Shown: positions 11,939 to 22,694 of the stretch, one piece after another
How positions within the stretch are numbered: position 1 is the stretch's first letter
Layout of the letters: every line of letters begins with the position of its first letter
Position numbers and translations under genes: made by a program
The notes under the pieces: model-generated
Seen by the model: only the letters and a program-made list of their open reading frames with translations
What the model was told of the DNA's origin: nothing
Databases searched by the model: none
Source: Sambucus nigra
Taxonomy: Eukaryota > Streptophyta > Magnoliopsida > Dipsacales > Adoxaceae
Direction of reading: 5' to 3'
DNA length: 64,000 bases
NCBI GenBank assembly: GCA_949130495.1
Contig: OX422217.1
Location: 577,760,606 to 577,824,605, forward strand

Positions 11939-12962
11939 TGAAGCTCGGAGCAGATTTCAACTTGTAGTTCATTTATTTATTTTTGTACTTTATTATTTTT
12001 TTTGCACCATTTTTTTTATTTTAGAAGGCTTGTATTTAGGATTTTATTACCTTGCTTGTATTGCAGTGCATAGTGACACCATTTATTTTTCATTTAAATT
12101 TGTAATAAAACGAAGCAAGCGTGATAGGGAAACCGGACAAGGTAGAGAGTGGGCGTCCATTGGCGAGGATTTAGAAGCCTCTCTACCTTGGGACAGTAGG
12201 ACTCCCGGGGACGACTGAGATAGGCATTATCTCCCCCTGTTCGACTCAAATTTTTCGGCACCCCACAGCGTAAAAACCAGGGGACGTACATTTCTAAACC
12301 CTCGCGCCTCTCCTATTAGCGAGTCAATTATTGTGTATGCTTTGTGTTCTCTTACTTGATTTTATTCTCGCATTTATTTTTGAATGGTGTGATGAATTAA
12401 TTAATTAAGACCTCCACCCGATCACTCACGAGAAGGAATTTCATCACCCGACTCACTCGCTTACCATTGTGTGCTACCCTAGCCATCACTAAATTTAAAA
12501 TCAATCAACAAGGTAGCCCAATAGGAGAAAATTTTGCTAAGGCGATCACAAAGAATTTCGTAATTTTATATCTCCCGCGGACATAATTAAAATTTGACTA
12601 CCCTTTCACTTAATTTAAAGATAAAAATTGGCTATGTGCTAGTTAGGAAATTTTCTTGACTTGTGTGTGTTCCAATTCATTTTTTGGGGGTCGGTTTTAG
12701 TTGGTTCTTCCAAATTCAGAGAGTCCATATTTTTCCCCACCTTTTCTTCCAAAAAATCCAAAAATATTTTCTTTCATTTTTATATCAAAAATCCAAAAAT
12801 ATTTTCTTTCTTTCCTTTTAAAAAAATCAAATAAATATTTTTCTTCCTTTATTTTTCAGAAAAATCCAAAAATATTTTCTTCCATTATTTTTAGAAAATC
12901 CAAAAATATTTTCTTTCCTTTTGAAAAAATTTAAAAAACTCCAAAAAAATATTTCCATCCAC
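11939..12962 (+). other. Retrotransposon leader region, no gene
   Basis: Sequence between the PBS and the first ORF. It includes a T/A-rich stretch at about 12,740-12,955 where the word ATCCAAAAATATTTTCTT recurs about four times at 35-70 bp spacing. No coding potential beyond these artefacts. Confidence 0.55.
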
Positions 12963-13611
12963 ATGGTCGAAGAACGTCCTTTACGGGACTACTTTGGTCA
13001 TTTCTCAATGTCACGCGACACGTGTGAGAGTGATCCTGAGCCGTATCTTTATGATATTTACCTCTCTCACGAGTGCCCTTGATATTCTTGACCCATCTAT
13101 GCACGCACCTCATTTTCCATCACCCTCGATGTTAAATGTCGACGTGTCTCATCCTTTGTTGTGCACCCACTGTTATTATGCCGATCACATATCCCATGAG
13201 TGTCCATACTATTCATATCCATCGGAACACACCATGGAACATGTGTATCAATATGACACTGTTTCGAAACCCACCTCGGCCTTCTATCCCGATACACCTA
13301 ATCCCGAGTTGTGTGAGTACTCGAGCTATTCGTGGAGGCCTGATCACCCTTTCACGCAATACGAATCCCAACCCGATGTTGTGGATCCTCATACATTCCA
13401 ACAGTCGCCATGGAAACCTTGTGCACCCATTCAAGTTCAGTTCCCTCGCTACGCACTCCATGAGTATCAACCCTTTTTCCATCACGAAAGCGATCCTTTC
13501 GTGTATGATGCACTTAAACCCGCTCCACGCACTCCCTTTGTCCATAGCTATAGCAGCGCATTGTGTCCACCTCAACCACCACCACCGCCCATCACTCCAC
13601 AATCCACCTGA
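12963..13611 (+). pseudogene. Gag-like ORF with one CCHC zinc knuckle
   Basis: Open frame of 205 codons at 12,994-13,611 (the first codon is TTG, not ATG). It contains CTHCYYADHISHEC, an exact C-x2-C-x4-H-x4-C zinc knuckle at about residue 57, followed by a Tyr/Pro/His-rich tail ending in a proline run. A different frame starts at ATG 12,963 (MVEERPLRDYFGHFS) and stops at about 13,080, which suggests the natural start is there and a frameshift joins the two. It lies about 1 kb downstream of the PBS, where gag belongs. No capsid, protease or RT motif is present. A TR-GAG type non-autonomous gag is possible; the family is not recognised. Confidence 0.5.
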
Positions 13612-14076
13612 AAAATATAAAATAAAACAAAAGAAATAAAAACTTAAAATCTAAATGAAAACTAAAGTCCTAAAAAATATAAAATCTAATAAACTAAAAA
13701 TAAACTCCTAAAAACTAATCCTAATAAAACTACAAACTAATAAAAATCAAAATAAAATAAAATAAAATTATAAAAAGAAAATATAAAAATAGAAAATAAA
13801 AACTAGAGATCCCAAATAAATCTAAAATAAAACCTAAAAAAAACGATAAAAAATAAAAATCTAAAAAATATTAAAAAGGGACAAACAAAACACACACGGG
13901 GTTTAGGTAGGTTTAGGGACGGTTTAGGGTAGGCTAGGATACGGAACAAGGGTATTTAGCTCCATATTGCACGCAATTGCCTTGAAATACGCGTTTGAAT
14001 ACCATAACGTGCATTTGACCTACAAGATAAACATTTAAACACATAAGACCCATATTGTCGAGAATTAGCAACTAAA
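13608..14076 (-). repeat. Right arm of long inverted repeat (inverted LTR fragment)
   Basis: Reverse-complement match to 8095-8530, with small indels and scattered substitutions. It begins at the stop of the CCHC ORF and ends exactly where the 78-bp direct repeat starts. TTTAGGG-like words near 13,900 are part of this arm, not telomeric repeat. Confidence 0.8.
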
Positions 14077-14154
14077 CTGTCAAATAGCATGCTAGTAAAC
14101 GTAAGCGGGAAGAGGACTTCGACGCATTATTGCCTAAGATTATGAAAAGATTAT
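14077..14154 (+). repeat. 78-bp direct repeat, right copy
   Basis: Counterpart of 7972-8049. The frame encodes a basic peptide (KRKREEDFDALLPKIMKRLL) and ends RRRNT-stop at about 14,172. It abuts the inverted LTR arm on its left and CACTA 3' sequence on its right. Confidence 0.6.
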
Positions 14155-14733
14155 TACGAAGAAGGAACACTTAATTTTGATAGACAAATTTAATTTGGTT
14201 GATATGTTAGCTCAATTTAATTTTATGTAGTTTTGTTTGATGTCAGACAAAAAAATATGTTGGTGGGAGTGTTGTATTTTTTGGCTAAATGATGTAATCT
14301 ATAATATATATATTGTAACATTGAAGGTGGAATAAATGATTCTATCAACTTTGATTTTTGTTTAGATTTATTTTTCAACTATGATATTAATATTGGTTCT
14401 TAAATTTTGTATTATTTGTTTAATTTCTGACCGTTTTTGTTAAATCCTCATGTGATGAAATATTTTATTTGACCTTTTTTAATATTTGAAAATTGTCTGT
14501 CATGACACCTTTTAAATCAAATAGGACATCTTATAGAGTATATTATGACCCTTTTCTGTAACAAATATGACAGTTTTGAAAACAAGTCATATATAACCGT
14601 TACCTAATATGACACTTTTTACGGGTATCAATTATGACACCCAAACTTATGACGCTATTTATTGAAAAATAAAGCTTCATAAAATGTGTTTTATGACACT
14701 TAAAAAAGGTCATAAAATGCTTTTTTTGTAGTG
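14155..14733 (+). mobile_element. CACTA 3' end with TATGACAC-type subterminal repeats
   Basis: From about 14,490 the words TATGACAC, TCATAAAA and TTATGACACTT recur on both strands, and the block ends CTTTTTTTGTAGTG at 14,733, the reverse complement of a CACTA terminus. The next base resumes gypsy RT coding sequence, so this end is precise. The repeat words differ from the other two CACTA ends in the window, so this is a third family. The 5' terminus was not found. Confidence 0.7.
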
Positions 14734-15336
14734 AGTTCTTTGAGCGAATATGACAGTACCAAATGCGACTTAACCCATAGAAATGTGTCTTTGGTGTTAC
14801 CAAAGGAAAACTCTTGGGATTCATGAATAGTGAGATTGGGATTGAAGCAGATCCTTCCAAGCTAAAAGCCACACTCAAAATGCAACCACCGCGAATGGAG
14901 AACGAAGTCCGGGGATTCCTTAAAAAAATACAATATATCAGTCGATTCATCAGCCAGTTGACTTGTATCTATGAACCAGTCTTTAAAATTCCCCAAAAGG
15001 ATTCCACTAAGGTTTGGAATGAAGCTTTCCAAGAATCCTTTGGACGAATCATGCAGTACCTAACCTAACCTCCAGTACTCATGCCACTACAGCCTAGTCT
15101 TCCCCTACTCCTATACCTAATAGTAACGGATACTGCAGTTGGGGCTTTGTAGCCCAATACGTCGAAGAATCATGTAAAGAAAGAGACATCTACTATGTCA
15201 ATCGCAACTTATCCAGGTACGAAGCTAACTACTGAGCCTTAGAAAAAGCATGTGTCGCCCTCGTCTAGGTCACCCAAAAATTCTGGCATTACATGCTCGC
15301 CTTTACCATCAAACTTGTGTCTTGAATGGATCCCAT
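14734..15336 (+). pseudogene. Gypsy reverse transcriptase relic (C-terminal part)
   Basis: Reading from 14,739 gives RT-thumb motifs: QMRLNP, FGVTKGKLLGFM, GIEADPSKLKA, the longer open segment at 14,814-15,068 (SRFISQLTCIYEPVFKI) and then RNase H-proximal sequence up to MDPI. Several in-frame stops interrupt it. It is cut on the left by the CACTA end and on the right by copia A; the reading resumes at 22,700 (INYLLEKP). Tat/Athila-like gypsy lineage is inferred from the protein motifs. Confidence 0.85.
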
Positions 15337-15502
15337 TGAGAAACGTGTGTGCTCGCGTTCAAATGATCAAGTTATATATAAAACCCTTTTAACACAAACA
15401 AACCCTAAACATGCAGCAGTATGTGATTGAATAAATTGATAATCTACGCAAGAACATTCAAACACAGGCAATTAAGGAAAAATCCCCCTCAGGGGCAAAG
15501 CG
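15337..15502 (-). repeat. Truncated 3' LTR of copia A
   Basis: Nearly identical to 21,706-21,871 (starts TGAGAAACGTG on the plus strand). The match stops abruptly at AGGGGCAAA, after which internal element sequence follows. Confidence 0.92.
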
Positions 15503-16498
15503 AATGAACTCAAATGCTTCCTTTGGTGTAAAAGAGTGACAGTATAAGATATTGACTCAATCAAATCAACAAATCAAAGCTCAAAATGATTTTCACACCA
15601 ATAACGTCCAAAATGATTTTATGCTTTTTCAGGACTTTCAAGGAAGTGCAAACCCGTTTAGATTCTCCAACCAAACTCCCTCAGATATTGTATTGAATAG
15701 AGGCATTCTAAATTCTCAAACTTTGGAGAATTGATGGTGAAACCTAAGTGGCCCATATTTGGCATGAATTGCTTTTTATTGCCTTTAAATTTTTCCGGGC
15801 TCTTTTAACCTCTTTGGACCTCGGATATTAAAATTCCTCCATTTTTTAGGTCCTTTTTAACGGTGGCTTTTGCGCAAAGGATAGATGATTACCTTTCGCA
15901 GCCCCTCCACGTTATACAAAAACACATAGTCTCACCAAAACGGTTTTTACATGCATTCCAATCTTGTCAAGTTTTATCGCATATTGTACATTGTATAGAC
16001 AGGATTGAGATGAAAACACGCAAGCCAACATGAGATAGACAAGTGCAATAATCAAATATAGCCGTGCATGTGTGTAATAAAGGATATAGGAGTCAAACAT
16101 GTAGGAAGGTATCACTAATTGCATCTCAAAGACTCCAATCAATGTAAAGCACATGGATGAAATGATGTAGCCTCTCAAATCTATATCAAACAGTCACATG
16201 GATAAATGGAATGAAGTTGTGACTTGGCTATCTTACATGCTCATCCATAAAAGAAGCAAAATACAAAAAACTTTTTGGATTTTTTCAAAAATTTGGAAAA
16301 ATAAAATCTTTTTGTGCTTTTCTCGAAATTTTTCTTAAAGGAAAATCTTTTTGTATTTTTTTTAAAAGAAATATAAAAAGCAAAAAGAATAAAACAAAGT
16401 TTTACAACAAAGTAATGGTACATATAAAACAGACTAGCAATAGGAAGCATATGATATGAACATGAAGAAGCATCCTATTCTAGACATAGACCAACCCC
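15503..16498 (-). other. 3' noncoding region of copia A
   Basis: No gene. Contains a block (about 15,550-15,910) also present in elements C (about 42,110-42,460) and B (about 36,900-37,190 and 45,660-45,960), with shared words CACCAATAACGTC, CCAAACTCCCTCA and CGGTGGCTTT. A T-rich tract at 16,260-16,380 repeats TTTTTGGATTTTTC-like words. Confidence 0.75.
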
Positions 16499-16801
16499 TC
16501 AGTCAACTGTGCAAATCCCTAAAGATTTCCTAAGACTCTCAAATCTAAGGGCATCTAAAGGTTTCGTGAAAATATCGGCTAACTGACGGTCGGTAGGAAC
16601 AAAACTCAGGGATACGACTTTCTCTTCAACTAACTGACGAATAAAGTGCTCAGGTATCCTGATGTGTTTTGTGCGCGAATGTTGAACTGGATTGCGGGAT
16701 ATGTGTATCGCGCTCGTGTTATCATAGGAAATGGTCATGGTGTCCTGTGATATCCCATAATCCTCCAGCATTTGCTTCTCCACAAGAGTTATGTGCAACA
16801 A
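16499..16801 (-). pseudogene. Copia RNase H C-terminal part
   Basis: End of the copia A polyprotein, with the motifs MLEDYGI, YDNTSAIHISRNPVQHSRTKHI and VPTDRQLADIFTKPL typical of the copia RNase H C-terminus. It is out of frame with the RT segment: relative to the expected sequence a base is lost near 16,790, and a CAA codon reads TAA just before it. Stop at 16,499. Confidence 0.92.
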
Positions 16802-18366
16802 CTCCCGACGGCTATGTACTCAGCCTCCGCAGTGGACAAAGAGATGGAATTATGCTTCTTGCTCAGCCAGGAGACAAGAGCAGAACCAAAATAGAAACAC
16901 CCACCAGAAGTGCTCCTACATCCATCTACATCCCTAACCCAATCGGCATCCGAGTAGGCAGACAGACGGTCATCGGTATCAAAGGAATACCAAATCCCGT
17001 ATGAGAGAGTCCCACTTACGTATTTAATAATACGTTTTAGAGAAAGTAAATGTGACTCTTTTGGGGATGCCTGATAACGCGCACAGACTCCAACATTAAA
17101 GGCGATGTCGGGACGACTGGAAGTCAAGTAGAGGAGACTACCTATCATACTCCGATATAAGGTTTGCTCTATGCCCTTGCCTGAAGTGTCCTTACTAAGC
17201 TTGGTAGTGGTACTCATAGGTGTACGTGCATGCATAGCGGAGTCTAAACCAAATTTATTCACTAAGTCTCTAGCATACTTGGATTGGGAGATGAACATCC
17301 CATCCTCTAGCTGACGAACCTGGAGACCAAGGAAGAATGTAAGCTCACCAACCATGCTCATCTCAAACTCACTTTTCATCTCCTCCTCAAAGTGGTGAGC
17401 ATGCTGGGAGCATGTGGATCCAAAGACTATGTCGTCCACATAGACCTGGGCAACCAAAATAGCACCGTCATCTCTCCTAACAAACAACGTCATATCTACT
17501 CCCCCTCTCTTGAAGCCACCAGCTAAGAGATAGGAAGTAAGCCTCTCGTACCAAGCACGGGGTGCTTGCTTCAAACCATACAAGGCTTTCCTCAGATAGT
17601 AGACGTGCTCAGGGTGCTGAGGGTCTTCAAACCCTTTTGGTTGTTCCACATAAACCTCCTCCTGTAGAATGCCATTCAAAAAGGCACTCTTTACATCCAT
17701 TTGATACACCTTGATGCGCAGATGACATGCGATGGCGAGCAGAAGACGGACGGACTCAAGCCTCACAACAGGAGCAAATGTCTCCCCAAAGTCTACACCC
17801 TCTATCTGTGTGTAGCCTTGAGCGACCAACCTAGCCTTATTTCGGATTATGGTACCATTTTCATCCATTTTGTTCTTAAAAATCCACTGGGTAACTATCA
17901 CATTAATCTCACTAGGTCGGGGGACAAGTTCCCAGACATCATTCTTTTTAAACTGAAGCAACTCATCCTGCATAGCAGATATCCAGTGTTCATCCTTGAG
18001 TGCTTCTTTATGGTTCTTGGGCTCGACTTTGGACGTGTAGCAAATATGGCTAACAACGTTCTCTAGCTGAGCACGAGTCTTGACCCCTAGAGTGGGATCA
18101 CCAACAATGGCAGAAGGGTCATGACTCTTGCGAACCCAAGCAGGTGTGTCCCCTAACACAGGAGTAGGATCCACAGAGTGTGAGAGAGGAACAGGTAAAT
18201 CACTGTCAGAACAGTCCTCATCCTCACACTGAAGGTTAGGATCAATAACCGTCGGAGGTTCGTCATCTTGCACGGTGACGTTTATTGATTCCATAATCTT
18301 AGATATCTTCAGGTTAAAAACCCGGTACGCTCTGCTATTCGATGAATATCCTAGAAATATTCCCAC
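16789..18366 (-). pseudogene. Copia reverse transcriptase-RNase H
   Basis: Copia RT (RVT_2 type) synthesises cDNA from element RNA. Visible motifs: TQWIFKNKMDENG, QMDVKSAFLNG with the first catalytic Asp, YVEQPKGF, the active site YVDD at 17,431-17,442, SSRPDIAF, and RNase H motifs YSDADW and STAEAEY. The catalytic residues are intact. The frame is the same as gag and integrase (all in register from 21,618), and the listed start is only the codon after a preceding TGA at about 18,418. Ends at TAA 16,789. Confidence 0.95.
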
Positions 18367-18417
18367 ATCGCTTCGGGAGTCAAACTTTCCTAATTGCTCT
18401 CTATCCCGTAGGATGTA

Positions 18418-19131
18418 TCATTTACTCCCAAAGACACGGGAATATGCCAGGTTGGGCTTCTTGCCAGTCCACAACTCATAAGGAGTGTGAAGTGTGTGTG
18501 AACGCAGATACACCCTATTCACCATGTGGCATGCAGTAGACACTGCCTCTGCCCAAAATCTCCTAAAAACTTTACGACCTAGAAGCATAGATCTAGCCAT
18601 CTCTTGGATCGTTCTATTCTTTCTCTCAACAATCCCATTTTGCTGAGGAGTTCTCACAGCAGAAAACTCATGTTGGATCCCAAGGCTATCACAGTATAAA
18701 TCCACCCTTGCTTCCTTGAATTCAGTGCCGTTGTCACTACGTATTCTGTTAATAGTGACACCGTGTTGATTTTGCAGGACACGGCACTTGGTCGTTAAGA
18801 AATCTATAGCATCGGATTTCTCTCTCAGAAAACCTACAATGGAGTATCTGGAGAAATCATCTACCATCACGAGGATGTACCTCTTACCACCTAGACTCTC
18901 AGTACGAGTGGTACCCATAAGATCCATGTGAATCAACTCCAGAACACGAGAGGTGGTAATGGAATGTAACTTCCTATGAGGACTACGAATTTGTTTTCCC
19001 AACTGACAGGGTCCACAAACGGTCGAAGTTAACTTTCCAAGAGATGGTAAGCCACGTACTAGGTCCTTTTTAGATAAATGATTGAGATCTCTAACGTTCA
19101 CGTGACCTAGACGTTGGTGCCACAGATCCAT
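18418..19131 (-). pseudogene. Copia integrase
   Basis: Integrase inserts the cDNA into chromosomes. The N-terminal zinc-binding part shows WHQRLGHVNVRDL...CGPCQLGK (H-H-C-C). The catalytic triad is intact: D in HMDLMG, D in RSDNGTEF, E in GIVERKNRTI. The segment is in frame with gag upstream and RT downstream. It is separated from them only by TAG at 19,195-19,197 and TGA at 18,418-18,420, where a Cys or similar codon is expected (FGSK-stop-YILRD). Confidence 0.95.
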
Positions 19132-19194
19132 AGGAGTGATCGTGGCGCTGTTGCAGACAAGTGAGGATGTGGGCTCAGTCCCATAGCAATTATC

Positions 19195-21618
19195 CTAGGT
19201 ACTCACCCCTTGCATCAAAAGTTTACCGGCTTGATTGTAGACTTTACACGCGTCCTGGTCAAACTTTACTGCAAAGTTAGTGTCGCACAGCTGGCTAATG
19301 CTGAGAAGGTTTGCTTTCAAACCTTTGACGTACAAAACATTTTCTAGCTTAGGAAAACCAGGTAACTCGATAGTACCTCGTCCTATAATGCTAGACTTAC
19401 TCCCATCTCCAAAGGTGACTCTGCCATCTTGATAATCCTCAAGAGTAGTAAAAAATGAGGCATCACCTGTCATGTGTCTGGAGCACCCAGTATCAAAATA
19501 CCACTGTGAGGTATTATGTGCTTTGAGAGCAACATGAACAACAAAGGACTTTTTATCTTTCTTAGGCACCCAAGCAGAGATGACCTTTTGTTTGCCTTTG
19601 TTGGTTTTAGCTGGAATGTAAGAAGCATTCACTAACGGTGAAGACATTAATCGGAATTCTTTCATCAAACTCTGAGTCGTGGCAGCTAAGAACTCAACTC
19701 TCTCTCTCAGACTAGAAAACTCATCAGTATGTCGTGGTGGAGCAATTGTACGTCGTGTCCGACCCATGCTATAACAAGTTTCCCTAAGGTGGCCTTTTCT
19801 TTTGCAATAAGTACAAAAGAGCTCAGTCAAAGGCGGACCTTGGTTTGCTTTTCTTGGTCGAACACTCCTTCGAGGTTTTTTACGGTGACCATAAGGAGTT
19901 GTAGTAAACTCAGGAACTGGTCCAGGTGCAATTTGGGACGTGGAGGCACCATCATATCCAATTCCTTGACGATCACCAAAACCTAAAGCGGGGCCAAGGT
20001 GCATCTTTCCCATCTTCCCAGATCTGTCCTCGATTTGTACCTTGACTTCCCGTGCTTTCTCAAGATCATGAGTCAGTTGGGAAACAAGGGCTTCAAGTTT
20101 CTTCCGAGTCTCCACGGAGGAATGGAGCTGACTCGTAAGACTATCCACTTGCTTGATCAAGTCCCCTCTCTCTTTCTCTAGAGTACTCTCTCTCTCTCTA
20201 AACAAATTCTCATTCTCGACACACGTAGATTCTCTCTCTCTCAGGGTGGTGCAGGTGGAGAACTCTCTTTCTCTCGCTTTCCTTAAATCTTCATTTAGGC
20301 AAGTGATCTTAAGAACTAACGCTTTGTTACGCTTTTTAGTTTTAAAAGACTCAGAATATAACTCAGCGTAGGCGCGTTGTATATCACTCTCGCTCTCACT
20401 TATGTCATCTTCCCCCTCACTCACATCGATCTCACTGTCGAGGTGTCCCTGTGAAGCATCATCCTCATCGTCGTGAGGAGAACTAGGAGTGTTCACTTGG
20501 CTAGCCATGAATGAGGTGAAGTTACACTCATGCGGTGACTCATCTCCAGAATCCACCGTCTCGACCTCACTGTCGTCACTAAGGGTAGCATTAAGGACAG
20601 CTTTCCCTGTCTCTCTATTCAGACGATTGGCACACTCAAAAGCTCTATGACCCCTACCATCACACTCAAAACATCTCTCACTTTCTTTCAGGGAAGGATT
20701 TTTGGAAACTTTTTCATTTTTCTTTTCAAACTTATTTTTTTGAAATTTCTTTTTATCTTTAAAATTGCCATTTTTCTTAAATTTGAGAATCCTCTTGAAA
20801 TTTTTTGCGAAAAGAGCCAAATCATCTAAGTCAAAATCGCACTCAGAATCTGACGTGTCAGTCTCTCTCTTTCTAGATGACTCTACCCTCTTTCTAGCTG
20901 ACCCCTCACTCCTTCTCTCTTGGTCTTTAAGAGCAATTCCCTTATCTTTAGATTTAGCATTTTTAGGGAACATATCAATTTCATAAGTTTGCAAATCTCC
21001 TACAAGTTCTTCCAATTTTAGCGCATTTAAATTACCCATAGAATTTAGCACAGTGACTTTAGGGATAAAACGCTTAGGTAAAGAACGAAGAATCTTTTTA
21101 ACAACTCTAGCATTCGGAATTTGTTCACCAAGATTAAAACTAGTATTCATAATGTCAGAAAGTCTAGCATAAAATTCATCAAAGCATTCAGAATCATGCA
21201 TGGTGATTGTTTCAAATTGAGTTGTCAAGTTTTGCAACTTAGACTCTTTCACAGCATTAGTTCCTTCATGGGTGAGTTGTAAAACATCCCATGCCTCTTT
21301 TGACGTGGTACATGTCATTATGCGTTTGAACTCATCAGGTGTGACAGACCCAGAAATAGCACTTAGACCCTTAGAATTAAAAGATGACCATTTAATTTCT
21401 TCATCAGACCAAGAAATGTCAGGTTTCAAGTTGGTCACATTATCAACAGTCACGGTGGGAGGAGTCCACCCTCGTTCAACCAAAATCCAGACACGTTCAT
21501 CAATGGCTTTTAAAGCCGACCTCATACGGGCTTTCCAATAAGCATAATTTGTCCCGTCAAAAATAGGCATTTTATAATATGACTTCTCCATTTGAACACG
21601 CACTTTTTCAAAAATCAA
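19195..21618 (-). CDS. Copia gag-protease (807 codons)
   Basis: N-terminal capsid region of the UBN2/gag type (FDGTNYAYWKARM, YARLSDIMNTSFNLGE, KILRSLPKRF). First CCHC knuckle CFECDGRGHRAFEC at about residues 315-328. Acidic and Glu/Arg-rich coiled-coil region at about 380-530. Second CCHC knuckle CTYCKRKGHLRETC at about 602-615. Aspartic protease motif WYFDTGCSRHMTG at about 704, then a gag_pre-integrase segment. Two knuckles separated by a long coiled coil is a notable layout, and the same part is what elements B and C keep. The frame stops at a single TAG and would otherwise continue into integrase. Start at 21,618 or at the downstream Met (MEKSYYKMP); the latter fits family starts better. 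Confidence 0.92.
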   Translation of the reverse strand: MIFEKVRVQMEKSYYKMPIFDGTNYAYWKARMRSALKAIDERVWILVERGWTPPTVTVDNVTNLKPDISWSDEEIKWSSFNSKGLSAISGSVTPDEFKRIMTCTTSKEAWDVLQLTHEGTNAVKESKLQNLTTQFETITMHDSECFDEFYARLSDIMNTSFNLGEQIPNARVVKKILRSLPKRFIPKVTVLNSMGNLNALKLEELVGDLQTYEIDMFPKNAKSKDKGIALKDQERRSEGSARKRVESSRKRETDTSDSECDFDLDDLALFAKNFKRILKFKKNGNFKDKKKFQKNKFEKKNEKVSKNPSLKESERCFECDGRGHRAFECANRLNRETGKAVLNATLSDDSEVETVDSGDESPHECNFTSFMASQVNTPSSPHDDEDDASQGHLDSEIDVSEGEDDISESESDIQRAYAELYSESFKTKKRNKALVLKITCLNEDLRKAREREFSTCTTLRERESTCVENENLFRERESTLEKERGDLIKQVDSLTSQLHSSVETRKKLEALVSQLTHDLEKAREVKVQIEDRSGKMGKMHLGPALGFGDRQGIGYDGASTSQIAPGPVPEFTTTPYGHRKKPRRSVRPRKANQGPPLTELFCTYCKRKGHLRETCYSMGRTRRTIAPPRHTDEFSSLRERVEFLAATTQSLMKEFRLMSSPLVNASYIPAKTNKGKQKVISAWVPKKDKKSFVVHVALKAHNTSQWYFDTGCSRHMTGDASFFTTLEDYQDGRVTFGDGSKSSIIGRGTIELPGFPKLENVLYVKGLKANLLSISQLCDTNFAVKFDQDACKVYNQAGKLLMQGVST

Positions 21619-21690
21619 TTTTTTCAGAAAATTGATATCTTAGAAAAATTTTGCGGAAAAAAAGGAATACGCGATAGATTAGCGTAACCT

Positions 21691-21702
21691 GCTCTGATAC
21701 CA
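21691..21702 (-). other. PBS of copia A (initiator tRNA-Met)
   Basis: Minus strand reads TGGTATCAGAGC, a perfect match to the usual copia PBS, three bases from the LTR end. Confidence 0.95.
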
Positions 21703-21705
21703 AGT

Positions 21706-22694
21706 TGAGAAACGTGTGTGCTCGCGTTCAAATGATCAAGTTATATATAAAACCCTTTTAACACAAACAAACCCTAAACATGCAGCAGTATGTGATTGAA
21801 TAAATTGATAATCTATGCAAGAACATTCAAACACATGCAATTAAGGAAAAATCCCCCTCAGGGGCAAAACCATTTATTTTCACTATAATTTGTAAGAGAA
21901 CGGCTTACAATCGGATTACAATGAAAATACAAGTTGACTAAGAATTACTCTCGGGTATCGAATTCTGTAGTCGCGGATGGAATTATCCCTTTCCAGTAGG
22001 GCTGCAATGAATAAGAAGAATGGTCTCCTCCACAAGGGTTGAACAAACCAAAGTTGTGTTCTTGGGTTGCTTAAAGGATTCACAAAGGTTTGGCAATGAT
22101 GTGTGAATCAAAACATGAGTCTTGGGACTCAATAATATGAAGACTAGGTGTACTTGGACTCTCAAATTCGTCTCCTAAAGTCTTGCAAAACAACTCCCCC
22201 GAAGTTGGTATTTATAGGAAAAAATATGAAGAGTCCCACGTTCTTAAAACTCTAAAATTCTATCCAGCGTACAAAAAAAAACAGCATTCTTTAAGGAATT
22301 TTCTCTATCTTCAAAAGGTCATAACTCCTTCACCGTAGCTCGGATTGAGGTACCGTTTTTTCCAGTATATTCGTTGTGGCGAGCTCTTCAACTTTCTAGT
22401 TGACCAGACCTCCGAAATATGGATGTGAAATTACGAAAATGCCCTTGAACTCTCCTGTCGTTCCTTTTTTCACTGTTTTGACTTCCCTTGCGTACCACTT
22501 GCATTAAGTCCCTAAAATCTTGGAACGTGAAGTCGTTGAGGCAGATGTGGGACATATTAGTGGAGATAATGCATGCTTGATTCCCGGAATTCGGATAGAG
22601 GCCGTCATGTGAGATCGTGAGGAGACGTGCCAAATGTAGCGGCGTACGACATAAATAAATGAAACATTTCGGACATGTGAAAAATGTCCTTACA
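21706..22694 (-). repeat. 5' LTR of copia A (989 bp)
   Basis: Minus-strand LTR runs TGTAAGGACA...TTTCTCA. TATA box on the minus strand is CTATAAATACC at about 22,206-22,216. The U3 part is closely similar to the LTRs of element C (about 40,980-41,357 and 44,810-45,188), which shows recent common descent. Confidence 0.93.

Larger units (their letters stand above)
15337..22694 (-). mobile_element. Copia retrotransposon A, nearly full length
   Basis: Ty1/copia element on the minus strand: 5' LTR 21,706-22,694, PBS 21,691-21,702, gag-pol 21,618-16,499, 3' noncoding region 16,498-15,503, remnant 3' LTR 15,337-15,502. Flanked by a perfect 5-bp duplication CCCAT (15,332-15,336 and 22,695-22,699) inside a gypsy RT. 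The 3' LTR keeps only its last 166 bp, so a deletion removed about 820 bp of LTR plus the polypurine tract. Gag-pol is one frame except for three nonsense codons and one small deletion. Confidence 0.95.

Noticed and set aside
13213..13602. 129-codon minus-strand ORF
   Set aside because: Shadow of the CCHC ORF on the plus strand, which has a recognisable zinc knuckle; the minus frame has none.
13880..13940. TTTAGGG-like words suggesting interstitial telomere repeat
   Set aside because: Only a few irregular words, and the same sequence is the inverted copy of an LTR arm at 8095-8530.
8095..14076. Mutator-like element with long TIRs
   Set aside because: The arms resemble LTR sequence found elsewhere in the window, no MuDR transposase motif is present, and the flanking direct repeat is 78 bp instead of about 9 bp.
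17701..18066. 121-codon plus-strand ORF inside copia A
   Set aside because: Antisense shadow of the RT coding region; no independent motif.
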